DNA from: Patescibacteria group bacterium
GTDB lineage: Bacteria; Patescibacteriota; Patescibacteriia; UBA2591; UBA6264
Assembly (NCBI GenBank): GCA_018896315.1
Contig: JAHIMV010000067.1
Span: 1 to 6,969, forward strand
Length of the DNA: 6,969 nt
Direction: 5' to 3'
The position numbers and the translations under genes were made by a program. Below, in pieces: positions 1-5,310 of the stretch (the stretch's first letter is position 1; each line of letters opens with the position of its first letter). The notes under the pieces were generated by a model. The model did not search any database and was not told the DNA's origin. It saw only the letters and a program-made list of their open reading frames with translations.

Positions 1-2
1 AT

Positions 3-59
3 AGCTCCCTTAAAGGTCGAAATCCTGATAAATTTATTCGAGATATCCTTAAAATTTAG
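3..59 (+). CDS. possible C-terminal end of a gene entering from the left
   Basis: Frame 3 is open from the window edge to a TAG stop and encodes 18 residues ending RNPDKFIRDILKI, an amphipathic, charged tail that looks like a natural protein end. The family cannot be recognised from so little. A second plus frame is also open to a TGA at 70-72 but gives a less protein-like string. If real, this gene converges on the serpin gene, which lies on the other strand. The call rests only on the open frame and composition. Confidence 0.3.
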   Translation, partial: SSLKGRNPDKFIRDILKI

Positions 60-73
60 CCCTTTAATCTGAG

Positions 74-82
74 TTATCCACA
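74..82 (+). promoter_or_regulatory. DnaA box (perfect TTATCCACA)
   Basis: This is an exact match to the strict DnaA-binding consensus TTATCCACA, in an AT-rich spacer just after the putative plus-strand gene end. An inverted identical box lies at 200-208, and the match extends to 11 bases (AGTTATCCACA, 72-82 against 200-210 reversed). DnaA boxes mark replication origins and DnaA-regulated promoters. Two boxes alone do not prove either. Confidence 0.6.
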
Positions 83-95
83 AACTTAAAAAAGC

Positions 96-127
96 GGAAA
101 AGTGTCTCACGAAAGGGGCTCACTTCC
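96..127 (+). terminator. weak imperfect inverted repeat, possible terminator of the left-hand gene
   Basis: GGAAAAGTG at 96-104 can pair with CACTTCC at 121-127, leaving a two-A bulge, around a 16-base interior. It is followed by the T-rich stretch 128-141, which is interrupted by other bases. It lies about 40 bases after the TAG at 57-59, as a terminator of that gene would. The stem is imperfect and the T tract poor, so this is a low-confidence call; it could also be part of an origin-like region. Confidence 0.2.
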
Positions 128-199
128 ATTTAACATTTTTAATTCCTCCAAAAATTATATAACTGTATAATACTATAACACACTTTTTAAAAAATAAAC

Positions 200-208
200 T
201 GTGGATAA
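200..208 (-). promoter_or_regulatory. DnaA box (perfect, inverted)
   Basis: TGTGGATAA on the plus strand is the exact reverse complement of TTATCCACA. It faces the box at 74-82 across about 117 bases of very AT-rich DNA (notably 128-199), which would suit strand opening. It sits just 14 bases beyond the serpin stop codon. I saw no other perfect box in the window. Confidence 0.6.
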
Positions 209-221
209 CTTAATTTTAAAA

Positions 222-1481
222 TTATCTTGGATCAACTACTTTTCCCATAAATAATATATTCCCTGTGTCGTTCTGTTGTATTATAAATATAAATGGATGG
301 TCTGCTCTAAATGTTGGAATTGTTGGTTCAGGAATTCCTGTAGAGGTCAATTTCATAACCACAGCCGTTGCCGCCGCCGCTTCAGTCCCCTCTTCATTAA
401 CATCTACAAACGCCTGGTGTATAACATTGCTAATAAATAAATCCTTTTTTCCAGTCATTCCTGAAAAATCAGCTGCGGAAGAAAAGGCTATTGGCATACC
501 CATTTCTTTGAGCGTATCAGCCATTAAATATTTGGTTTCAAATTTGAATTTAGGAATATAAATATTTACTCTTTGTTCTTTTAAATCTTTTTTCCATTCT
601 GATAATTTTTCAATACTAAGGGAATTTTCCAAAGAGGTTAAATCATTATTTTTTGGTAGAAGAACCAACATTGATAAATCTTCTCCTGAATATGGCAATC
701 CAAGAATCTGAAGCTCATCATTCTCGCTATAATTAAATATTGCCTTATCATCTGCGCGCCGCATTATTGGAACTTTGACAATATTATCCGGAGTTATTTT
801 AAAATCCTGAGCCGTGGTATCATCCTTATTAAATTGCTTAACCCATTCACCCTTGAAATAAACAGCGTTTGTAAGAACCAGCCTGGTTAAGTAGTCAATC
901 ACCCCTTTAGGAATTAAGTCTTTTATTTTATTATTTGTTTGATCTTCCACCCAAGTATTTATTATTATCCGAGATTTTTCAGCATCTTGTTTAAAATTAA
1001 GATTTGTTACTTCACCATTATAGTATTGCCCGACTAAACTGAAATATTCGTCTAAAAACTGAAAATCCTGCTCTGCCCACAAAGCATTAGCCGTATGGAG
1101 TTTGTATTTTTTATCCTTTTTATTTATTTCGCTGTACAAACCAGCATAACCCCCTCTCCTTATATCATTATCTTCTGGGAAATAAAAGACAGACTGCATT
1201 TCTTGCGCTGTTTGTCCTCTTGCTCCTTCATAAGTCATGGCTAAAGCAGTTGAAATACTATATGGAGAGAAAAAGACATTACCCTCTTCGGATTTATACT
1301 TAGAATAAAGGTCTAAAGCAAATCGGTTATTAGCATCAACAACATTATCTAAGCCTTCGGTTATAACCACATTATCACCTGAGGGAGTCAGAGGTGGTTG
1401 CAGTGTACATCCAGATAAAAGGCCTCCAAAAACAATTACAATCAACGCAGTAATTCCAACTGTTAAAATTTTTTGTTTCAT
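222..1481 (-). CDS. serpin-family protease inhibitor, predicted lipoprotein
   Basis: This 419-residue protein is a full-length serpin. A signal sequence (hydrophobic about 5-24) ends in the lipobox LLSGC, so Cys25 should be lipidated and the inhibitor anchored outside the cytoplasmic membrane. Serpin hallmarks run in order: NVFFSPYSISTALAM (68-82), TNAVYFKGEW (204-213), the inhibitory hinge EEGTEAAAAT (363-372), and the closing segment DHPFIFII...GNILFMGKV (394-414). The short Gly/Ala/Thr hinge is what inhibitory serpins need for loop insertion. Counting 14 residues from the hinge Gly365 places the scissile bond at Thr379-Ser380; this is family spacing, not observed. The ATG start has no clear Shine-Dalgarno. 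It lies 41 bases after the STAS-like gene and is probably its operon partner. The identity is firm; the target protease is unknown. Confidence 0.95.
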   Translation of the reverse strand: MKQKILTVGITALIVIVFGGLLSGCTLQPPLTPSGDNVVITEGLDNVVDANNRFALDLYSKYKSEEGNVFFSPYSISTALAMTYEGARGQTAQEMQSVFYFPEDNDIRRGGYAGLYSEINKKDKKYKLHTANALWAEQDFQFLDEYFSLVGQYYNGEVTNLNFKQDAEKSRIIINTWVEDQTNNKIKDLIPKGVIDYLTRLVLTNAVYFKGEWVKQFNKDDTTAQDFKITPDNIVKVPIMRRADDKAIFNYSENDELQILGLPYSGEDLSMLVLLPKNNDLTSLENSLSIEKLSEWKKDLKEQRVNIYIPKFKFETKYLMADTLKEMGMPIAFSSAADFSGMTGKKDLFISNVIHQAFVDVNEEGTEAAAATAVVMKLTSTGIPEPTIPTFRADHPFIFIIQQNDTGNILFMGKVVDPR

Positions 1482-1522
1482 AATTTTAATACATAAATCA
1501 AATTAAAATAAAAACACTTATA

Positions 1523-1879
1523 TTAACTTCGTGCAATTAGTGATTGAATATTAATTATTTCGGCGTCAAACTTAGCCTTTTTTTGGGGTAATGCCCTACT
1601 GGCGGCGACCAATCTTAACATCTTTGCCACCTCGTCATTAGTATTAATAAAAGAAATCGTTTTCTTTTTTGATAATCTATTGGCAAATTTTTCCTTAACG
1701 ATTAATAATTGATGAGCTGCGGAACGAGAAATAAATTGAACATTGTTAAAATCTAAAGCAATGTCATTAGTAAATTTTTTTTCTACTGAATTTCCTAAAT
1801 TCCCAATAATATCGCGAGACGAAATAATCGGAGCAATGGTCTTGTTGACATTTATAATTGTGGTGTCTTTTTTAGACAT
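1523..1879 (-). CDS. STAS-like domain protein (DUF4325 type)
   Basis: This small soluble protein (118 residues from the ATG chosen here) has the layout of the STAS-like DUF4325 family. SSR at 20-22 is followed by a helix, then the core strand and turn ALDFNNVQFISRSAAHQLL (41-59), then a second strand KTISFIN (73-79) and a C-terminal helix. Related domains act as protein-protein switches next to GHKL ATPases, and the gene directly upstream encodes one. I infer that this protein is the ATPase's partner or substrate. A TTG start at 1933 in the same frame would overlap the ATPase gene and add 18 residues; I prefer the ATG at 1879 because the family-like sequence begins there. Neither start has a convincing Shine-Dalgarno. 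The basic C-terminal half is ordinary for a small regulator. Confidence 0.75.
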   Translation of the reverse strand: MSKKDTTIINVNKTIAPIISSRDIIGNLGNSVEKKFTNDIALDFNNVQFISRSAAHQLLIVKEKFANRLSKKKTISFINTNDEVAKMLRLVAASRALPQKKAKFDAEIINIQSLIARS

Positions 1880-1917
1880 ATTTATATTAATATACTTAAT
1901 TATTCCATTGTTTAAAT

Positions 1918-2763
1918 TTATTCCAAAAAACAAGAAATGTCAACTGGTTTTTGGAGAAATGGAATTCTATAGCCAATAATCAGTCCATGCCAATTAAAAG
2001 GAGACATTGTCACTAATTTCTCTTTATCCTTTTGAGAAATTAAAGCTGCACTTCCGGATAATATGATAAAACTGCCTCCCAGCGCCCCACAAACTACCTG
2101 TTTGGAAGTATAAATACCAAATCCCCTTTCTTTGCTTGGTTTAGTAGAATGACCCTTCATAGCCTCCTTGATTGCATCCTCATCACTTAAGACGACACCC
2201 TTCTCCTCTTTATAACAAGACTTTAATCCTCTTCCCGTATCAACAATACATATATCTAAAAACTTCTTTTTAGGATATTTTTGAGCAAAAATCCATCCCT
2301 CTTCTCTCTTACTGTGTTCAAAGATATTCGTTACTAATTCGGATATGGGATAATAGATTGCATTCTGGGTGCCAGGAATTTCGCCGATTGTCTTATAAAT
2401 CATTTCGGAAAAACAAGACCCTAATCTTTCCCTGTCTTCTATCTCACCAGATTTCTTTAAATGAGTAACGGGAATATAAGTTAATAATTTCTGAAAATTT
2501 TTAACAGAATCAATGCCATCAGGAAAACAAACTGTCTTTAAATACAAATTAGCGCTAGTATTTTGGGGTGATAAATATTCACTTTTGGTTTCGTAAATAT
2601 AAGCAGTGATGGGCAAAATCAGCAAGGGATAAATCCAGCCCAGACGAGAAAGATCAAAAGTAACCTTTTCGAATTTATTAATTTGGGAAAACGTTTGATA
2701 AAGAGAAATAAATTGAGCAATTAATGAATCTTTTTGTGGTATTGAAACAGTGATGGTTTTCAT
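1918..2763 (-). CDS. GHKL/HATPase-domain regulatory ATP-binding protein
   Basis: The C-terminal half carries the ATP-binding boxes of histidine-kinase-like ATPases. Numbered from the ATG at 2763 (281 residues), the N box is SELVTNIFEH (141-150) with the Mg-ligand Asn146, the G1 box is VDTGRGL (174-180), and the G2 box is ERGFGIY (212-218) preceded by GHST. No phosphoacceptor His domain or membrane helix is present, so it resembles anti-sigma-factor-type ATPases rather than a sensor kinase. The N-terminal part has a strand-helix segment (VTFDLSRLGWIYPLLIL, about 34-50) like the STAS-like folds that accompany such ATPases. A TTG two codons upstream (2769) is an alternative start. It is the first gene of the ATPase, STAS-like, serpin set; the next gene starts 38 bases later. 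What it senses cannot be read from the sequence. Confidence 0.85.
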   Translation of the reverse strand: MKTITVSIPQKDSLIAQFISLYQTFSQINKFEKVTFDLSRLGWIYPLLILPITAYIYETKSEYLSPQNTSANLYLKTVCFPDGIDSVKNFQKLLTYIPVTHLKKSGEIEDRERLGSCFSEMIYKTIGEIPGTQNAIYYPISELVTNIFEHSKREEGWIFAQKYPKKKFLDICIVDTGRGLKSCYKEEKGVVLSDEDAIKEAMKGHSTKPSKERGFGIYTSKQVVCGALGGSFIILSGSAALISQKDKEKLVTMSPFNWHGLIIGYRIPFLQKPVDISCFLE

Positions 2764-2793
2764 AAACAATCCATTAAAATTTAACCTGCTTTT

Positions 2794-2802
2794 ATTATAT
2801 CA
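2794..2802 (-). promoter_or_regulatory. extended -10 promoter candidate for the ATPase operon
   Basis: The minus strand reads TGATATAAT, a complete extended -10 element (TG, one base, TATAAT). Transcription would start near 2787, giving a leader of about 24 bases before the ATG at 2763. No good -35 is visible, because the region where it should lie is the terminator and T tract of the upstream transcript. This would let the ATPase operon be expressed even when upstream transcription stops. Confidence 0.5.
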
Positions 2803-2841
2803 CAAAAAAAACAAAAAAGCGACTGACAAAGTCAGGTCGCT
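2803..2841 (-). terminator. intrinsic terminator
   Basis: Read on the minus strand, AGCGAC-c-TGAC and GTCAGTCGCT form a 10-base-pair stem with a single bulged C and a TTT loop, followed by a T-rich tract (TTTTTTG then eight T). The asymmetric T tract fixes the direction. It would stop transcription coming from the flavoprotein/small-gene group before the ATPase operon. Its 3' arm can alternatively pair with an upstream arm at 2989-2999. Confidence 0.8.
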
Positions 2842-2999
2842 TTCATAAGAATATCTGGCCGTGAACCAGAATAGAATTCGATTCAGGCCATGAGCTTGTC
2901 GAATGTCTCCCCTCTGTGGTCCAGAACCTTGAAAAATCAAGTCCGGAGAGCGTTCCAAAGAATAAAAATATTGAGCTTAATGACGGAGGTCAGTCGCCT
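2817..2999 (-). ncRNA. candidate structured RNA or attenuator between two operons
   Basis: About 183 bases of the minus strand fold compactly and are visibly GC-richer than the surroundings. An outer helix pairs AGGCGACTGAC (2999-2989) with GTCAGTCGCTT (2827-2817), 11 base pairs with one G-U. Inside, hairpin A (2947-2920) pairs TCCGGA and CTTGA with TCAAG and TCTGGA around a TTTT loop. Hairpin B (2890-2856) pairs TGGCC, TGAA and GAAT with ATTC, TTCA and GGCCA around a TCT loop. The outer helix uses the 3' arm of the intrinsic terminator, so the two are mutually exclusive. I do not recognise a known riboswitch, T-box, 6S, tmRNA, SRP or RNase P signature. It could be a leader controlling the ATPase operon, a small RNA, or a structured 3' end. 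Confidence 0.5.
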
Positions 3000-3196
3000 G
3001 CTTTATCTAATGGGGATTGTAGGTTGTTTAGGGTTCTAATATTTGATAAATTCTCTTCTTCCTGATTAATATCTAAAACTCCGGATTGATTAATTTGCAA
3101 AACCTTAGAATTGTCTTTTTGCGGATAATTTTTTGACAAAAAGAAAAATACTAAAGCAATTATTATTAAAAATAATATAAAATATATTTTTTTCAT
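2990..3196 (-). CDS. small membrane-anchored protein of unknown function
   Basis: The 68-residue product has one N-terminal hydrophobic segment (about 4-20, KKIYFILFLIIIALVFFF) and a short polar tail rich in Asn, Gln and Glu, so it should sit in the cytoplasmic membrane with the tail outside or be exported. It has no lipobox and no recognisable family. The start is supported by AAGGA four bases before the ATG and by the basic-hydrophobic start. It follows the flavoprotein gene by 21 bases and is probably co-transcribed; a TATACT -10-like box at 3206-3211 could also fire just upstream. Its TGA stop lies inside the 5' arm of the foldable RNA, so its translation may influence that structure. It could instead be a leader-peptide-like ORF. 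Confidence 0.55.
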   Translation of the reverse strand: MKKIYFILFLIIIALVFFFLSKNYPQKDNSKVLQINQSGVLDINQEEENLSNIRTLNNLQSPLDKAGD

Positions 3197-3217
3197 ATTG
3201 TCCTTAGTATAAAATTT

Positions 3218-4474
3218 TTATAATAAACCACTTTCGCCAACCAAATACCCAGTGCTCCACGCAATCTGTAAATTATATCCACCAGTTGGTCCATCAATGT
3301 CTAAAATTTCTCCAGCAAAATATAGGTTATCTATTATTTTTGACTTCATTGTTTTTGGGTCAACTTCTTTCAAATCTACTCCGCCTGAAGTTATAATCGC
3401 CTTTTCAAAGCCAACAAGCCCTTTAACGCTAAGTTCAAATTTTTTTAAAAGATTGATTAATTTTTTTCTTTCAATTCTTGTTACTTCATTTACTTGTTTA
3501 TTTTTTTCAATTCCAGATAATTCAATAATAACAGGAATAAGTTTCTTGGGCAATAATTTATTTAAACTGTTTTTAAATTGTCTATTTTTTTTCTCTTCAA
3601 AATCTCTTAGAATTCTTTTGTCTAAAGTTGGATAATCAAGAGCGGGTTTAAAATCTATTTTTATTTTTAAATCTTTTATTTTATTTTCGCTTATTTTCTT
3701 ACTTAAATCTAATATAATGGGGCCGCTTAGACCATTGTTGGTGAAAAGCGCTTCACCAAAACAAGAATCAAGTTTACGTTTTTCCCATAAACTTACTTCT
3801 ACGTTTTTCAAACTCAAACCTTCAAGTTTTTTAACTATTTTTTCTTTAACAATAATAGGTGTAAGCGCTGGTTTTGGCTCTATCACTGTATGCCCTATTT
3901 TTTTAAGCCATTTATATGCATCGCCAGTAGAACCAGTCCTAGGATAAGATTTTCCTCCGGTTGCAATTACAAAACTATCAGCAGCAATTTCTTTACCATT
4001 TTTTAAAACAATTTTTTCTATTTTTTTATTATTACTTTTTCCAGTACTAATAACTATTTTTTCAACCGTACTATTAAATCTGACTTCTACGTTGTTATCT
4101 TTTAAATATTTTTTTAAACAATTTAAAATGTCTTTAGCATTATCTGAAACAGGAAAAACCCTCTTGCCTCTTTCTACTTTTGTTTTAATTCCGTGACTTT
4201 CAAAAAAGTCCACCACATCTTTATTGGAAAATCTGTTTAAAGCAGGATATAGAAATTTTCCATTCTGCCCATAGATATTTATTATTTTTTTTAAATCTTC
4301 TTCTGCATTTGTAATATTACATCTTTCTTTTCCAGTAATTAAAAGTTTTATCCCTAGACATTCGTTTTTTTCAATTAAGATAACACTTGAACCGATTTCT
4401 CCCGCATGTCCTGCCGCAATCATTCCAGCTGGCCCACCACCAATTACTACTAAATTATATTTGTTATTTTTCAT
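3218..4474 (-). CDS. FAD-dependent oxidoreductase, HI0933/YhiN flavoprotein family
   Basis: This 418-residue cytoplasmic protein is a full-length member of the HI0933-type flavoproteins. The FAD-binding Rossmann start is VVIGGGPAGMIAA (9-21) with the ribose-binding acidic Glu35 in LIEKN. The family block KLLITGKERCNITN follows at 43-56. An ATGGKSYPRTGSTGDAY block (171-187) and the C-terminal FAD-contacting block FAGEILDIDGPTGGYN (386-401) complete it. Such proteins are commonly named NAD(P)/FAD-dependent or aminoacetone-oxidase-family enzymes, but the physiological reaction of most members is unknown. No membrane segment is seen. The gene follows the small gene at 4511-4711 by 36 bases and precedes another by 21, so these form one group. 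It has no Shine-Dalgarno but an extended -10 exactly placed for a leaderless message. Confidence 0.93.
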   Translation of the reverse strand: MKNNKYNLVVIGGGPAGMIAAGHAGEIGSSVILIEKNECLGIKLLITGKERCNITNAEEDLKKIINIYGQNGKFLYPALNRFSNKDVVDFFESHGIKTKVERGKRVFPVSDNAKDILNCLKKYLKDNNVEVRFNSTVEKIVISTGKSNNKKIEKIVLKNGKEIAADSFVIATGGKSYPRTGSTGDAYKWLKKIGHTVIEPKPALTPIIVKEKIVKKLEGLSLKNVEVSLWEKRKLDSCFGEALFTNNGLSGPIILDLSKKISENKIKDLKIKIDFKPALDYPTLDKRILRDFEEKKNRQFKNSLNKLLPKKLIPVIIELSGIEKNKQVNEVTRIERKKLINLLKKFELSVKGLVGFEKAIITSGGVDLKEVDPKTMKSKIIDNLYFAGEILDIDGPTGGYNLQIAWSTGYLVGESGLL

Positions 4475-4480
4475 ATTGTT

Positions 4481-4489
4481 CTTATACCA
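4481..4489 (-). promoter_or_regulatory. extended -10 box predicting a leaderless flavoprotein mRNA
   Basis: The minus strand reads TGGTATAAG then six bases then ATG. With the usual spacing from -7 to +1, transcription would begin on the A of the start codon at 4474, giving a leaderless mRNA. This fits the absence of a Shine-Dalgarno there. No clear -35 element is visible. The gene may also be read through from the upstream promoter. Confidence 0.4.
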
Positions 4490-4510
4490 CTTTAAGGGTT
4501 ATATATAAAA

Positions 4511-4711
4511 CTAGAAACCCACCAAAGTTGACATATAAGTATTTATAAACCAGGGTAGTATAAAAATCAGAGCGATTAAGGGTAGAACGAGAGTCACAAC
4601 TGTAATAATTATAGTAGTTAGAAAATACTTACGCGTCTTTTCAGCTGAAATATAAATTTTTTTTAGCAATTCGTCTTGTAAATCAAGACGTTTTTTTATT
4701 TCTTCGTCCAT
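4511..4711 (-). CDS. small single-helix membrane protein, conserved-looking hypothetical
   Basis: The 66-residue product starts with a charged amphipathic helix (MDEEIKKRLDLQDELLKKIY, 1-20), which looks coiled-coil-forming, followed by EKTRKYF and one long hydrophobic helix (about 30-56) containing two prolines (LPLIALIFILPWF). I associate this pattern of charged helix, KTRKYF and TLVLPLIALIF with a small family frequent in Parcubacteria-type genomes; its function is unknown. The basic KTRKYF before the helix suggests a cytoplasmic N terminus. It is first in the minus-strand group with the flavoprotein. The ATG has no Shine-Dalgarno; an AT-rich box (GATAAT) ends about 12 bases before it. The likely main promoter is at 4998-5024. 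Confidence 0.75.
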   Translation of the reverse strand: MDEEIKKRLDLQDELLKKIYISAEKTRKYFLTTIIITVVTLVLPLIALIFILPWFINTYMSTLVGF

Positions 4712-4753
4712 AAGATTTTAAATATTATCGTATTTATTTATATTTTCATTATA

Positions 4754-4922
4754 GGAACCTTTCGCTTCGCTCAAGAACCCTGCTATTCGCTACGCTCATA
4801 GTAAGAACTAATCCCTCGGCCGTAGCCTATGGGCGAGGCGCCAGAACCTTGAAATTAAATTCTATTGTATAAAGATTAAAGTAGTTTAATTATAAGAACC
4901 TGCTCGCTCTGCTCGCAGAACC
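4754..4922 (-). repeat. GGTTCT-punctuated GC-rich modular repeat array
   Basis: Read on the minus strand, the hexamer GGTTCT or a near variant occurs six times (4922-4917, 4900-4895, 4848-4843, 4809-4804 as AGTTCT, 4779-4774, 4759-4754 as GGTTCC). Between most copies sit short GC-rich modules, three of which share a GAGCG-N-AGCGA-like motif (within 4901-4916, 4780-4803 and 4760-4773). The module at 4810-4842 is different, with CCTCG/CGAGG ends. This lies in the 5' leader of the small-gene/flavoprotein group. It contains no gene. Its origin is unknown; it looks like a mosaic of mobile short repeats. Confidence 0.65.
4843..4896. repeat. direct repeat unit 1 (54 bases)
   Basis: This unit runs from AGAACCTTGAAATTAAATTC to TTTAATTATAAG and matches the unit at 4917-4970 at 51 of 54 positions. 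The period is 74 bases, with a 20-base GC-rich module between the copies. On the minus strand each copy begins with TTATAATTAAAC, which resembles a -10 box. No coding capacity. Confidence 0.9.
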
Positions 4923-4970
4923 TTGAAATTAAATTCTATTGTATATAAATTAAGGTAGTTTAATTATAAG
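4917..4970. repeat. direct repeat unit 2 (54 bases)
   Basis: This is the second copy of the 54-base unit, differing from unit 1 at three central positions. A shorter, degenerate third copy follows at 4975-5004 (GCTTGAAATTAAATAACAAT, then TTAATTATAG), which lacks the middle of the unit and overlaps the promoter candidate. The array therefore looks like it grew by duplication from the promoter side. Confidence 0.9.
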
Positions 4971-4974
4971 CAAA

Positions 4975-5004
4975 GCTTGAAATTAAATAACAATTTAATT
5001 ATAG
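4975..5004. repeat. degenerate third copy of the repeat unit
   Basis: It keeps the CTTGAAATTAAAT start and the TTTAATTATA end of the 54-base unit but is shortened internally to 30 bases. The TATAAT it carries on the minus strand is part of the extended -10 promoter candidate. Confidence 0.6.
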
Positions 5005-5024
5005 CACAACCAAATTATTATCAA
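4998..5024 (-). promoter_or_regulatory. promoter candidate for the small-gene/flavoprotein group
   Basis: On the minus strand TTGATA (5024-5019) is followed after 15 bases by TATAAT (5003-4998), which is preceded by TGC to make an extended -10. Transcription would start near 4991, leaving a leader of about 280 bases that runs through the repeat array to the ATG at 4711. The spacer is slightly short, which extended -10 promoters tolerate. Confidence 0.5.
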
Positions 5025-5114
5025 AGGTTTGAACGTCCCAACAATGGATGAGACTAGAAACTGTTTGAAATTTGAATAATATTTTTCTTGGCTTTTTATA
5101 ACTAATTCAACAAT

Positions 5115-5300
5115 CTAACGAATATAATTTATATACCAGATTTTAAATAAAAGGTACCTGACAACGTTATTAACACTTGATTGGCCTGTATTTTCGCAAT
5201 ATTCATCTAATATGTTTGATTTCTCTTTTTTACCAGACCTATAATATTTTATTTGCAATACTTTAAGATATTGATTTCTTGAACTCATATCCATTCTCAT
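5115..5300 (-). pseudogene. N-terminal remnant of an integrase-type transposase
   Basis: The first 40 or so residues (RNQYLKVLQIKYY, then KKEKSNILDEYCENTGQ) match the helical, DNA-binding N terminus that I know from rve-domain transposases common in Parcubacteria-like and related genomes. In those proteins this stretch is followed by RKYVIRK-type sequence and a DDE catalytic core. Here the match ends at about 5181; the remaining 21 codons are unrelated AT-rich sequence running to a stop, and the catalytic domain is absent. I therefore call it a truncated relic of an insertion sequence. AGGAGG lies 24 bases before the ATG, too far to serve it, inside a hairpin (5311-5347). Confidence 0.55.
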
Positions 5301-5310
5301 AATTGTAACC

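Noticed and set aside
265..561. 98-codon plus-strand open frame
   Set aside because: It lies antisense inside the serpin gene, in the region of the reactive loop, and shows no family features.
1880..1933. TTG start of the STAS-like gene overlapping the ATPase stop
   Set aside because: It adds 18 residues not resembling the family, has no ribosome site, and a good ATG lies at 1879.
1743..1979. 78-codon plus-strand open frame with a hydrophobic stretch
   Set aside because: It is antisense to the STAS-like and ATPase genes, which have clear family motifs; the hydrophobicity comes from AT-rich complement codons.
2845..2990. Resemblance of parts of the intergenic region to tmRNA or T-box elements (ATTCGAC, GGTTCACGG)
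   Set aside because: The matches are isolated 6-9 base fragments; the tRNA-like ends, a tag reading frame and the T-box TGG-ACC core are missing, and the length is wrong for tmRNA.
3252..3947. Two plus-strand open frames (3252-3635 and 3717-3947)
   Set aside because: Both are antisense shadows of the flavoprotein, whose motifs are intact throughout.
4843..4970. CRISPR array
   Set aside because: There are only two good copies, the repeats are 54 bases with a 20-base GC-rich spacer made of the same repeat family, and no cas genes are present.
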